From: CAZSLC01 sp964607675
Lineage (GTDB): Bacteria; Bacteroidota; Bacteroidia; Bacteroidales; UBA932
NCBI GenBank assembly: GCA_964607675.1
Contig: CAZSLC010000011.1
Location: 1 to 64,000, forward strand
DNA: 64,000 bases
Direction: 5' to 3'
The notes under the pieces were generated by a model. That model had not been told where the DNA came from and searched no databases. It saw only the letters and a list, made by a program, of their open reading frames with translations. Positions 45,420 to 53,165 of the stretch are shown here, in pieces; the first letter of the stretch is position 1, and each line of letters starts with the position of its first letter. The translations under genes and the position numbers were made by a program.

Positions 45420-47131
45420 TCTCCTCCTTGTTCGTTTTCTTGAAGTGTTTTTTTCAATTTCAATAAAGCAACTTTCGTTTCAGCTGTAGTTTCTCCAAGC
45501 AACGACGCTATCTCTTGAGCTACACGCATTTGCTTCTTAATTACTTCATCTGTTGTGCTCAATGTTTCCATCCTCATCTTTGAGAGACTGTCACCATATT
45601 TAACACTATCTGTAACATCCTTCATGATTCCAAATAGGGCATGATTATTACTCAAAAGATTGATTGAAAGATCTACATATTTTTTTGTTTCAGGTATATA
45701 CATTCCTTCTTGTTCGATATGCCTCTTTTCACTCATTGCTATGAGAAAATCTGATGGATTAAAGAAATCGACAGCAGGAAGTCCCTTCAAATTGACAGCT
45801 GTAATACCAAGAAGCTCTTTCGCTTTATTGTTGATATCTATAACATTTAAATCATTGTCTAATACAATAATCCCTTCAGGACTATTGTGAATGATCTCAT
45901 AGGACATTGTTTCAGCCTTTTCTCTCATAAATGGAAGACATATATCCCAATCTGCATAACCATTTATCACGGCCCAAGCTTTTTCTCTACAAGTAGAATA
46001 ACCACAAGCACCACAATTGAGCTCATCTTCTGGTTTAAATTTGCCTATCTTATGAAGGAGGGCTGTGATCTCAGCTTCAGTCCCTGGTACACTTTTGGCC
46101 CTCAATCTTGGATAACTGGCCCTTAAGTCAACATCGTATTTAAAATCTGTTGGTTCAGGAGGCAGGGTGGATATATCTTTCTTGACATATTTTCGCAAAT
46201 CCATAGTGGCTTTGATGCTGTCCCCTTTCTTGGTGAGACTGCAAGGTCCATTGACACAAGCATCCCTACAAACATTCATTTCAAGAAAAACTCCCGACAA
46301 AGTATCGATGTTCTTTAATACATGAAGGCATCTTCCAGGACCATCCACAGCCATATATTCATATCCTTTAGGTAGAGTATCAAAAGATTTGATGATACCA
46401 TGACTGATGGGATATGATTTTGAAAGATTTGCAAACTTCTTCTTGTTATTTACCTTTAACTTGGAAATCTCATCAAGGATAATTCCTTTTTCCTCGAACA
46501 TTATGCTAAGGTCCTCAAAGGTAAGGACACCATCAATCAAAGAACTTTCGCGTGCCTCACGCTTTTTAGCTAAACAAGGACCAACAAAAATAATTTTTGC
46601 GTTAGGGTATTCCTTTTTTAAGATTTTGGCATGCGCAATCATGGGGGAGTCAACTGGTGCAAGATATTGGAGTGCTTTGGGGTAATACTCTTGAATCATT
46701 CTGCACAGAGCTGGACAAGCAGAGGTGATAAAATTGGGATACTCTCCCGATTCGAGGAGCTTTTTATACTCCTTTGTCACCGCATTGGCACCCACGGCCG
46801 TCTCCTCTGCATCTGCAAATCCGAGTTTTCCAAGTGCTATTCTGAAAATTGAGAAGTCATCAATACCAAAACTTGAGACAAAAGATGGAGCAACACTTGC
46901 AAATACCATATCACTCTCCTTCAAGATTTTTTTGATATTGTCCATCTCACTATGCACTATTTTCGCATTTTGAGGACATACAATGGTGCAAGTACCACAC
47001 AAAATACACCTTTCAGGTATAATTTTAGCTTGATGGTCCTTAACCTCAATTGACTTTACAGGACACTCTCTCAAGCACTTATAACAATCTTTACATCGAG
47101 CAGGTTTAAACTCGAGATATTCAGTTATCAT
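45416..47131 (-). CDS. putative sensory [FeFe] hydrogenase (HydS-like) with Fe-S and PAS domains
   Basis: A 571-residue protein. Two [4Fe-4S] ferredoxin motifs lie at residues 13-23 and 42-52. The H-cluster domain has L1 TSACP (136-140), L2 GPCLAKK (Cys186) and L3 EMNVCRDACVNG (Cys288, Cys292). All four cluster-ligand cysteines remain (139, 186, 288, 292), but Ala138 replaces the proton-relay Cys, as described for sensory hydrogenases such as Thermotoga HydS. A PF04060-type Fe-S motif (CGACGYSTC, 373-381) follows, then a PAS domain (about 411-520) and a C-terminal coiled coil (about 525-571). No kinase or cyclase output domain is fused; the following SpoIIE phosphatase gene overlaps by 4 bp. 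Confidence 0.85.
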   Translation of the reverse strand: MITEYLEFKPARCKDCYKCLRECPVKSIEVKDHQAKIIPERCILCGTCTIVCPQNAKIVHSEMDNIKKILKESDMVFASVAPSFVSSFGIDDFSIFRIALGKLGFADAEETAVGANAVTKEYKKLLESGEYPNFITSACPALCRMIQEYYPKALQYLAPVDSPMIAHAKILKKEYPNAKIIFVGPCLAKKREARESSLIDGVLTFEDLSIMFEEKGIILDEISKLKVNNKKKFANLSKSYPISHGIIKSFDTLPKGYEYMAVDGPGRCLHVLKNIDTLSGVFLEMNVCRDACVNGPCSLTKKGDSIKATMDLRKYVKKDISTLPPEPTDFKYDVDLRASYPRLRAKSVPGTEAEITALLHKIGKFKPEDELNCGACGYSTCREKAWAVINGYADWDICLPFMREKAETMSYEIIHNSPEGIIVLDNDLNVIDINNKAKELLGITAVNLKGLPAVDFFNPSDFLIAMSEKRHIEQEGMYIPETKKYVDLSINLLSNNHALFGIMKDVTDSVKYGDSLSKMRMETLSTTDEVIKKQMRVAQEIASLLGETTAETKVALLKLKKTLQENEQGGE

Positions 47132-47146
47132 TATATTATGTAAATA

Positions 47147-47425
47147 TTATTTATTCAATAAAGGATATATTTCTTTAAGGAATTTATCCTCTGCATTTTC
47201 TTTATTCACATTGTGAACAAAAATATCATTCCCTTGATTATCAGCCTCCTCACCTTTCACAGTAACCCCTTCAGCACAGAAACCAAGACAAAAACTTGCT
47301 TGTAAATCCACTAAATCTTCAACATCATATTTTTTTAAGAGCTTTTTCATCTCCTCAATAACATCATAAGATCCTTTAAGATGGCAAGAGCTGCCGACAC
47401 ATACTTTTACTACCATAGTTTGCAT
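47147..47425 (-). CDS. thioredoxin-like [2Fe-2S] ferredoxin (NuoE-like)
   Basis: A 92-residue protein with the four-cysteine pattern C9-x4-C14 and C46-x3-C50 of NuoE/HndA-type [2Fe-2S] proteins in a thioredoxin fold. Alone it is a ferredoxin-sized electron carrier; such proteins accompany [FeFe] hydrogenases. The gap to the sensory hydrogenase gene is 15 bp. It may pass electrons to the Fe-S centres of that sensor. A Met at position 4 is an alternative start. Confidence 0.88.
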   Translation of the reverse strand: MQTMVVKVCVGSSCHLKGSYDVIEEMKKLLKKYDVEDLVDLQASFCLGFCAEGVTVKGEEADNQGNDIFVHNVNKENAEDKFLKEIYPLLNK

Positions 47426-47434
47426 TTATTATTA

Positions 47435-48814
47435 TTATCTCATTGATTCTACTTCTGAAATTGTCATCGGTACATACTTACCGAGTCTGCGCTTCCCTTG
47501 AGGGGTTATCAAATAATCTTCTTCATTGCGAATCCCTCCGAAGCCTTTAAACTTCTCAATTTCTGAATAATTGAGAAATTGTTCAAATCTCCCCTCTCCC
47601 CTCCACATATCAATTAGCTCTGGGATAAAATAGATACCTGGTTCTATAGTGAGGACAAATCCTGGTTCCAATTCTCTTCCAAGACGCAACGACTTCAAAC
47701 CGAAAAGGGTACTTTTCGGAGCACCATCATATCCAACCCACACTTCCCCAAGATTTTCCATATCATGCACATCCATCCCCATCATATGACCAAGGCCACA
47801 CGGGAAAAACATGGCATGTGCCCCTGCATTAGCAGCCTCTACTGGATCCCCTTTCATGAGGCCAATAGACTTCATCCCCTCTACTATAGTTGCCGCCGCC
47901 TTCAGGTGGACATCACGGAATGGAATGCCAGGTCGTAGCGATTCGACAGCCTCCATATGTGCTTTAAGTGCAATATCATATATAACTCTTTGTTGAGCTG
48001 TAAATTTCTTTCCAACAGGGCAGGTAGAAGAAAGGTCCCCTGAATAGTGCATTTTATTTTCAGCACCAGCATCTAAAAGAAGCATCTGACCATCTTTAAC
48101 CACATTGCCATGATAGTGGTTGTGGAGTGTCTGACCGTTGATAGTGGCAATGACAGGAAAAGAGAGCTGTCCCCCATCCCTAAGAGCTATCTCTGTCACC
48201 AACGCTGCTATCTCTGACTCCTTCATCCCAGGGCGAAGGTGTTGCATCATTGCGATATGCATGTTTGCAGAGGTATCAACCGCCTCTTCTATCTGTTCTA
48301 TTTCTTCTTGTGATTTATAACTTCTTTGGTTAACTACGGCTTTAATAAAGTCAACAGATGCCTCTGCAGCTTGAGTTTGAGGATGTATCCTAAGAAGTTC
48401 TTGTAGTGTTAGGCGATGTTCATCTCTATATGGTGGAAGGAAATGGACCTTTCTCCCAGCACAGAGGGCTCTATTTAGATAATCTTGCAACTTTGAAAGG
48501 GGTTCAGTGTGAGAAACTCCAATCAACTCACTTTTTTGTTTCAAAGTGGGTTGGGTTCCCATCCACACAATATCATCAATTGTAAGTTCATTGCCAAAAA
48601 TAACCTCCTTCCCCTCATCAATATCTATGATTGCTGCAATAGAGGGAAAATCGAGACCAAAAAAGTATAAAAAAGTGGAATCTTGTCTGAAATGATATGT
48701 ATTGTCTTGATAATTCATACCACTGTCATTATTACCTAAAAATAGTAAAATGCCACTGTCCACCCCTTTTGTAAGGAGTTTTCTTCTATTGATATATGTC
48801 TCTTTAGTAAACAT
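47435..48814 (-). CDS. aminopeptidase P family (M24B) metallopeptidase
   Basis: A 459-residue Xaa-Pro aminopeptidase homologue. An N-terminal creatinase-like domain (about 1-165) precedes the pita-bread M24 domain. Metal ligands are seen in LLLDAGAE and YSGDLSST (two Asp), GLGHMMGMDVHD (His), TIEPGIYF (Glu) and IRNEEDYLIT (Glu). The ATG at 48814 (MFTKETYINRRKLL) is used; an upstream Met lies in the promoter. Only 9 bp separate it from the [2Fe-2S] gene, so it may head the hydrogenase operon transcript, though a functional link is not evident. Confidence 0.92.
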   Translation of the reverse strand: MFTKETYINRRKLLTKGVDSGILLFLGNNDSGMNYQDNTYHFRQDSTFLYFFGLDFPSIAAIIDIDEGKEVIFGNELTIDDIVWMGTQPTLKQKSELIGVSHTEPLSKLQDYLNRALCAGRKVHFLPPYRDEHRLTLQELLRIHPQTQAAEASVDFIKAVVNQRSYKSQEEIEQIEEAVDTSANMHIAMMQHLRPGMKESEIAALVTEIALRDGGQLSFPVIATINGQTLHNHYHGNVVKDGQMLLLDAGAENKMHYSGDLSSTCPVGKKFTAQQRVIYDIALKAHMEAVESLRPGIPFRDVHLKAAATIVEGMKSIGLMKGDPVEAANAGAHAMFFPCGLGHMMGMDVHDMENLGEVWVGYDGAPKSTLFGLKSLRLGRELEPGFVLTIEPGIYFIPELIDMWRGEGRFEQFLNYSEIEKFKGFGGIRNEEDYLITPQGKRRLGKYVPMTISEVESMR

Positions 48815-48829
48815 GATTGAAATATTTTG

Positions 48830-48837
48830 CAAAAGTA
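48830..48837 (-). promoter_or_regulatory. candidate -7 box for aminopeptidase P / hydrogenase operon
   Basis: The minus strand reads TACTTTTG, 15 bp upstream of the ATG at 48814. A -33 TTTG at standard spacing is not seen. Confidence 0.4.
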
Positions 48838-48852
48838 TAATTAAAAAACCAA

Positions 48853-49185
48853 TTATCTGATATAATGTGGCATCTCATCTGGAATGACAATTGAAAACTC
48901 GACAAGGCCACAAATTACCCCCTCTTTTCTCCACGGAGTTTGGTAGATAATCTTCTTCATCCCGTTTTTTGAGATGGTATAAGAATTGGACTCTCCTGTC
49001 GCTAAGAGGTGTTGTATTTTATCCCAAGAGGAAGCTTTATGACAATCAACAAGATTTTTGCCAATCAAATCACCATGAGAGGCAAAAGTAGCTTTTGATT
49101 TATCATTCATATATAATATTGTCCCTTCTGTATCACATACAGTTATGGCACAATTCAATTCCTTAACCCATTCAAACATAGTCAT
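48853..49185 (-). CDS. stand-alone PAS domain protein
   Basis: A 110-residue protein made of a single PAS domain (AITVCDTEGTILYMNDKSKATFASHGDLIGKNLVDCH...). No output domain is present. The start at 49185 follows the peptidase stop by 5 bp, whereas the longer frame would overlap it; a Met two codons later is also possible. It could be a diffusible sensor or adaptor; its ligand is unknown. It is co-directional with the DPP-IV-like gene and close to the hydrogenase-sensor operon. Confidence 0.75.
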   Translation of the reverse strand: MTMFEWVKELNCAITVCDTEGTILYMNDKSKATFASHGDLIGKNLVDCHKASSWDKIQHLLATGESNSYTISKNGMKKIIYQTPWRKEGVICGLVEFSIVIPDEMPHYIR

Positions 49186-49190
49186 ATTTA

Positions 49191-51434
49191 TTATCTTCCT
49201 CCTGAAGGAAGGTGTTCTTTCCAATATTTTTCCATAGTCCTATATAGATGCAAAGTGGTATTTTCTCTTTCATATATACCATGAGAACGCATGGGATAAG
49301 AGAACATAGAGAACAACTTGTTATCTTTCACCAATTCATTGACAAGCCATTCACAACTTTGGTAATGGACATTGTCATCACCTGTCCCATGAATTAAGAG
49401 AAGATTGCCTTTGAGGTTTGCAGCAAAATTGATGGGAGATCCTCTGAAATATCCATCTTTATTGGTAGAAGGGAGCCCCATATATCTCTCTTGGTATATT
49501 GTATCATAGAGAAGTTGACTTGAGACAAAGGCAACAGCTATACCAGTATTGTATATTTCTGGATATTTAAACATTGCATGGAGAGTAGAAGATCCACCTC
49601 CACTCCATCCCCACACACCGATTCTGTCTCTATCGACAAATGAATATGTATCACATATCTTAACAACAGCCTTCGAATGGTCTTCAGGGGCTACAATGCC
49701 AACTTTACCATATATCGATTTCCTCCACTCTCTTCCCCTTGGGTTGTTAGTACCTCTTGGATCTACACTCATTACGATATAGCCTTGCTGTGCCATATAT
49801 TGAGACCATAGATCTGATCTGGACCACACATTTTGCACTGTTGACGACCATGGTTCGCCATAGACATAGAATATAACTGGGTACTTTTTGGATGCGTCAA
49901 AATGTTTCGGTTTAATCATCCATCCATCTAATTCTATTCCCTCACCAATTGGAACTCTGAAATATTCTTTGTTGCTTAAGGAGAGGTTATCATATTTAGT
50001 TTTCAACTCGCTATTGTCCTCCAGAACCCTCAACAATTTATGGTCAGGGAGAGAAATCATATCATATACCTTTGGTGTATGTGAATTTGAAAAAGAGTGA
50101 AGAGCATATTTAGCATTATTAGAGAGTTGATACCCGTGGTGCCCCTCAACTCCATATGGTGTAACTCTTTCTGCATTAGATTTGCCATTTAATTTACTGC
50201 GGTATAAATAATTCTCAACAGCACTTTCTGGAGAGGCCATATAATAAACATAACCCCCTTTCGCATCAATACAGACAATGGAGATAACATCAAAATTGCC
50301 TTTTGTTATGAGTGTTTCACTTTTGCCGTCTCTTGAGACTTTATATAAATGTCTCCACCCATCTTTTTCGCTTGTCCAAGTAAAATATTTTTCATTTTCA
50401 AGCCACACTATATTGTCGTGAATATCGAGAAAAGCATCATCTTTATCAGTAATGATGTTATTGACACTCATATCGATTACATTGCACAAATAGACCTGAT
50501 TTGTATTTTGTAACCTATTGAGTTGCTGAATCATCACCTCGTCGGAATTGGGTATAAATTCCATTCTTGCAAGGTAGTTATTGCGTGGGTCTCCAGGGAT
50601 ATCAAACCATTTTGTCCCCTTCTCGTTAATATCTATCACCCCTATACGTGCAGCCGAATTAAGAGTTCCCACTTTGGGGTATGGAAACGGAAGAACTTGA
50701 GAGTATATGGAATCAAGGTTATTTATCATGTTGAAAACACCTGTTCCCTCAGTATCAAACTGCCAATATGCAATTCGTTTTCCATCAGGACTCCATCTGA
50801 AACCATCTTTTTGGTGAAGTTCCTCTTCATATACCCAATCAAAGTTGCCATTGATGATTACATCGCTTCCATCGAAAGTGAGTTGCTTAATTTGAAAATC
50901 AGTAAGATCTTCAACATAAATATTATTTTTATATACGAAAGCTACTTTATCTGATTTGGATGAAAATTTGGCAAACATCAACTCAGAGGGATCGAGAGAG
51001 GCCCCTATTTGATGAAGTGCTCTACTCTTGAGATCAAGCACCCAATAATCTCCCTTAGTGTTTACTCGCCAAACACGTTTGGAATTTGTGAAAATCAATA
51101 GTTTTGTAAAATCATCAGACCAAAAATAGTTTTCAATCATCAATGGTTTTTGCCCCTCAGAAGGAATCAAACTGTTAGCAGAGACAAGAATTTCTTTTGT
51201 GCCACTTTTGGCATCATATTTCACTATATCTGTCCCTTTAGTTTGGGGATTTCTTTCAATAACTGTGTAAGATTTATTATCGTTCATCCAACGTATTGAA
51301 TTAACACCTTTTGCCGAATAAACACCACTCGAGAAAATATCCTCAAGCGTCAAAATATCCTGCCCAGAAATAGCTCCTGAAAAGGATATAGTGAATAAGA
51401 TCACAGGGATTAATGAATAATATATTTTTCTCAT
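49191..51434 (-). CDS. dipeptidyl peptidase IV-like S9 peptidase
   Basis: A 747-residue exported serine peptidase. A signal peptide (residues 1-25, ending ISGQ) is followed by an eight-bladed propeller (about 40-480). The propeller carries the DPP-IV substrate-N-terminus motif DWVYEEEL. The alpha/beta-hydrolase domain has YGEP, the nucleophile Ser611 in GWSGGG, Asp in GTGDDNVH and His in RSHGIYE. It removes X-Pro dipeptides from peptides; periplasmic or outer-membrane. The ATG at 51434 opens the signal peptide, eight residues after the longest start. Confidence 0.92.
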   Translation of the reverse strand: MRKIYYSLIPVILFTISFSGAISGQDILTLEDIFSSGVYSAKGVNSIRWMNDNKSYTVIERNPQTKGTDIVKYDAKSGTKEILVSANSLIPSEGQKPLMIENYFWSDDFTKLLIFTNSKRVWRVNTKGDYWVLDLKSRALHQIGASLDPSELMFAKFSSKSDKVAFVYKNNIYVEDLTDFQIKQLTFDGSDVIINGNFDWVYEEELHQKDGFRWSPDGKRIAYWQFDTEGTGVFNMINNLDSIYSQVLPFPYPKVGTLNSAARIGVIDINEKGTKWFDIPGDPRNNYLARMEFIPNSDEVMIQQLNRLQNTNQVYLCNVIDMSVNNIITDKDDAFLDIHDNIVWLENEKYFTWTSEKDGWRHLYKVSRDGKSETLITKGNFDVISIVCIDAKGGYVYYMASPESAVENYLYRSKLNGKSNAERVTPYGVEGHHGYQLSNNAKYALHSFSNSHTPKVYDMISLPDHKLLRVLEDNSELKTKYDNLSLSNKEYFRVPIGEGIELDGWMIKPKHFDASKKYPVIFYVYGEPWSSTVQNVWSRSDLWSQYMAQQGYIVMSVDPRGTNNPRGREWRKSIYGKVGIVAPEDHSKAVVKICDTYSFVDRDRIGVWGWSGGGSSTLHAMFKYPEIYNTGIAVAFVSSQLLYDTIYQERYMGLPSTNKDGYFRGSPINFAANLKGNLLLIHGTGDDNVHYQSCEWLVNELVKDNKLFSMFSYPMRSHGIYERENTTLHLYRTMEKYWKEHLPSGGR

Positions 51435-51489
51435 TTTATTATATTTAATATCCGCCAAAGGTATGAATAAAAGGGGGAATTAATCTAAT

Positions 51490-52746
51490 TTATTTTACAA
51501 CTATGATATCTTCCAACTTGGTAGTGTAAGATGGTGAGACATGATTTCTATTTGAGAAAAAATTCATATCATTTGACGAGGCTAAAGAGATAGCTCCACA
51601 CTTGTTCAATCTATTAATTTCATCAATAGTTTTCATCAATTTTGAATGTTTTTCATGATCTATCGAGTCAAAGATAACACCTTGCATCTGGTTAGAGCTA
51701 CTTATCTGAGAAAGGATGATCCCTCCCCTTTTATAGGCATACCCACTTCTAAAAATGGAATTAAGGAGCACTATAGCCTTACTTGCTATCTCAATGGTAC
51801 TATCTGTTGCCACCTCAAATATATGAATGGCCGATTCAAATTGTTGGGACATCTCCTTTTTAAATGGATTGGTCTGAATGAAAACTCGAATCTGCGAAGT
51901 AAGTCCATATTGTCTCCTCAATTTGGCAGCGGCAATTGAGGCAAATGACGAGATTGCACTCCGTAGTTCGTCAAAGGAGGTTATTTCTTGAGAAAATGAT
52001 CTCGAAACACATATTGTCTCTTTATCTTGGGGAGAAAACTCAATCTGATAGGCAGGCTCCCCCTTGAGTTCCATCCAAATCCTCTGTCCAACCACCCCCA
52101 TTTCTCCCTTTATCCAATTTGAAGGGAGGGAGAGAAAATCGGCGGCAGTGAGGATGTTTTTTTTGCGAAGCAGTGCACCGAAGCGGCGACCAATTCCCCA
52201 CACATCCTCAATGGGAAATTTATGAAGTACCTTATCAATATCTCCCCCCCTATACATTAAGCAGCACCCCTCTAACTTAGGATATTTCTTACAGAGTTTC
52301 GAGGCTATTTTTGCCAATGTTTTGGTAGGGGCAATCCCTATACTGACAGGTATCCCTGTATTGCGCCGTATAATCTTTGAGAGGGATCTGCCATATTGTT
52401 CCAAATCATCAAGTTGGAATAAGGAAAAATCGAGAAATGCCTCATCAATGGAATAAACCTCAACCACAGGGACATACTGCCTCAAAGTGCTCATAACCCT
52501 GTTGGACATATCGCAATAGAGCTGATAATTACTGGAAAACACCTTGACATTCTCCCTTTTTACCAACTCTTCAATTTGAAAAAGGGGGACTCCCATTTTT
52601 ATACCGAGGGACTTTGATTCATTGCTTCTTGCAACCACACAGCCATCATTGTTGCTCAGCACCACAATAGGCTTTCCCTCCAAATCTGGACGGAACACCC
52701 TCTCGCAGGAGGCAAAAAAGTTGTTACAATCACATAGACCTATCAT
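51490..52746 (-). CDS. umuC: DNA polymerase V catalytic subunit
   Basis: A 418-residue Y-family translesion polymerase. The N-terminal IGLCDCNNFFASCERVFRP with catalytic Asp, VVLSNNDGCVVARSNESK, the active-site SIDEAF (about 100-105), and the helix-hairpin-helix VWGIGRRFG are intact. A little-finger domain and C-terminal tail follow. It overlaps umuD by 4 bp. Confidence 0.95.
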   Translation of the reverse strand: MIGLCDCNNFFASCERVFRPDLEGKPIVVLSNNDGCVVARSNESKSLGIKMGVPLFQIEELVKRENVKVFSSNYQLYCDMSNRVMSTLRQYVPVVEVYSIDEAFLDFSLFQLDDLEQYGRSLSKIIRRNTGIPVSIGIAPTKTLAKIASKLCKKYPKLEGCCLMYRGGDIDKVLHKFPIEDVWGIGRRFGALLRKKNILTAADFLSLPSNWIKGEMGVVGQRIWMELKGEPAYQIEFSPQDKETICVSRSFSQEITSFDELRSAISSFASIAAAKLRRQYGLTSQIRVFIQTNPFKKEMSQQFESAIHIFEVATDSTIEIASKAIVLLNSIFRSGYAYKRGGIILSQISSSNQMQGVIFDSIDHEKHSKLMKTIDEINRLNKCGAISLASSNDMNFFSNRNHVSPSYTTKLEDIIVVK

Positions 52747-53123
52747 TTCATCTCCTTAATAAGATATCTTACAACCCCCCATACTCTAAAGTCATTCTCC
52801 GCAGAGACATCAATTGGCTTAAATTTCAGATTGGCGGGAACAAGTTGAGCATGATCCCCACAAAGACGAAATCTTTTGAGGGTGAACTCTCCGTCGAGAA
52901 AACAAACAGCAATGCATCCATCGTAAGGTTCTACACTCTTGTCTATCACAAGGAGGTCTCCATCATTGATTCCATCATCAATCATGCTATCCCCTTTTAC
53001 CCTTGCATAAAAGGTTGAAGAGGGATTTTTAATCAATTCTCTATTAAGATCTAATGGTAAATTGACGAAATCCTCGGCTGGTGAAGGAAAACCTGCACAA
53101 ATAACTAAAAAATCTTGTTTCAT
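52743..53123 (-). CDS. umuD: UmuD-type LexA-like autoprotease subunit of Pol V
   Basis: A 126-residue S24 peptidase. The cleavage site is Ala10-Gly11 (ICAGFPSPAED), which on RecA-stimulated cleavage gives UmuD'. The catalytic dyad is Ser46 (KGDSM) and Lys83 (FTLKRF). It sits first in the umuDC operon, with divergent promoters toward the sensor-kinase locus. An SOS box was not recognised. Confidence 0.94.
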   Translation of the reverse strand: MKQDFLVICAGFPSPAEDFVNLPLDLNRELIKNPSSTFYARVKGDSMIDDGINDGDLLVIDKSVEPYDGCIAVCFLDGEFTLKRFRLCGDHAQLVPANLKFKPIDVSAENDFRVWGVVRYLIKEMK

Positions 53124-53128
53124 TGATA

Positions 53129-53136
53129 CAAATATA
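53129..53136 (-). promoter_or_regulatory. candidate -7 box for umuDC
   Basis: The minus strand reads TATATTTG, only 5 bp upstream of the umuD ATG, suggesting a very short or absent leader. It is four bases from the -7 box of the divergent kinase gene. Confidence 0.4.
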
Positions 53137-53140
53137 TTAT

Positions 53141-53148
53141 TACTTTTG
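53141..53148 (+). promoter_or_regulatory. candidate -7 box for the interrupted sensor kinase
   Basis: TACTTTTG ends 17 bp before the ATG at 53166. This argues that 53166, not an internal codon, was the original start of the kinase gene. Confidence 0.45.
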
Positions 53149-53165
53149 CGAAAAAGGGCATAACT

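Noticed and set aside
45416..47131. Calling the PAS-bearing [FeFe] protein a catalytic H2-producing hydrogenase
   Set aside because: The proton-relay cysteine is Ala (TSACP) and it carries a PAS domain, both pointing to a sensor.
51490..53123. umuDC as part of a plasmid or phage insertion
   Set aside because: No mobility genes, tRNA junction or base-composition break is visible nearby.
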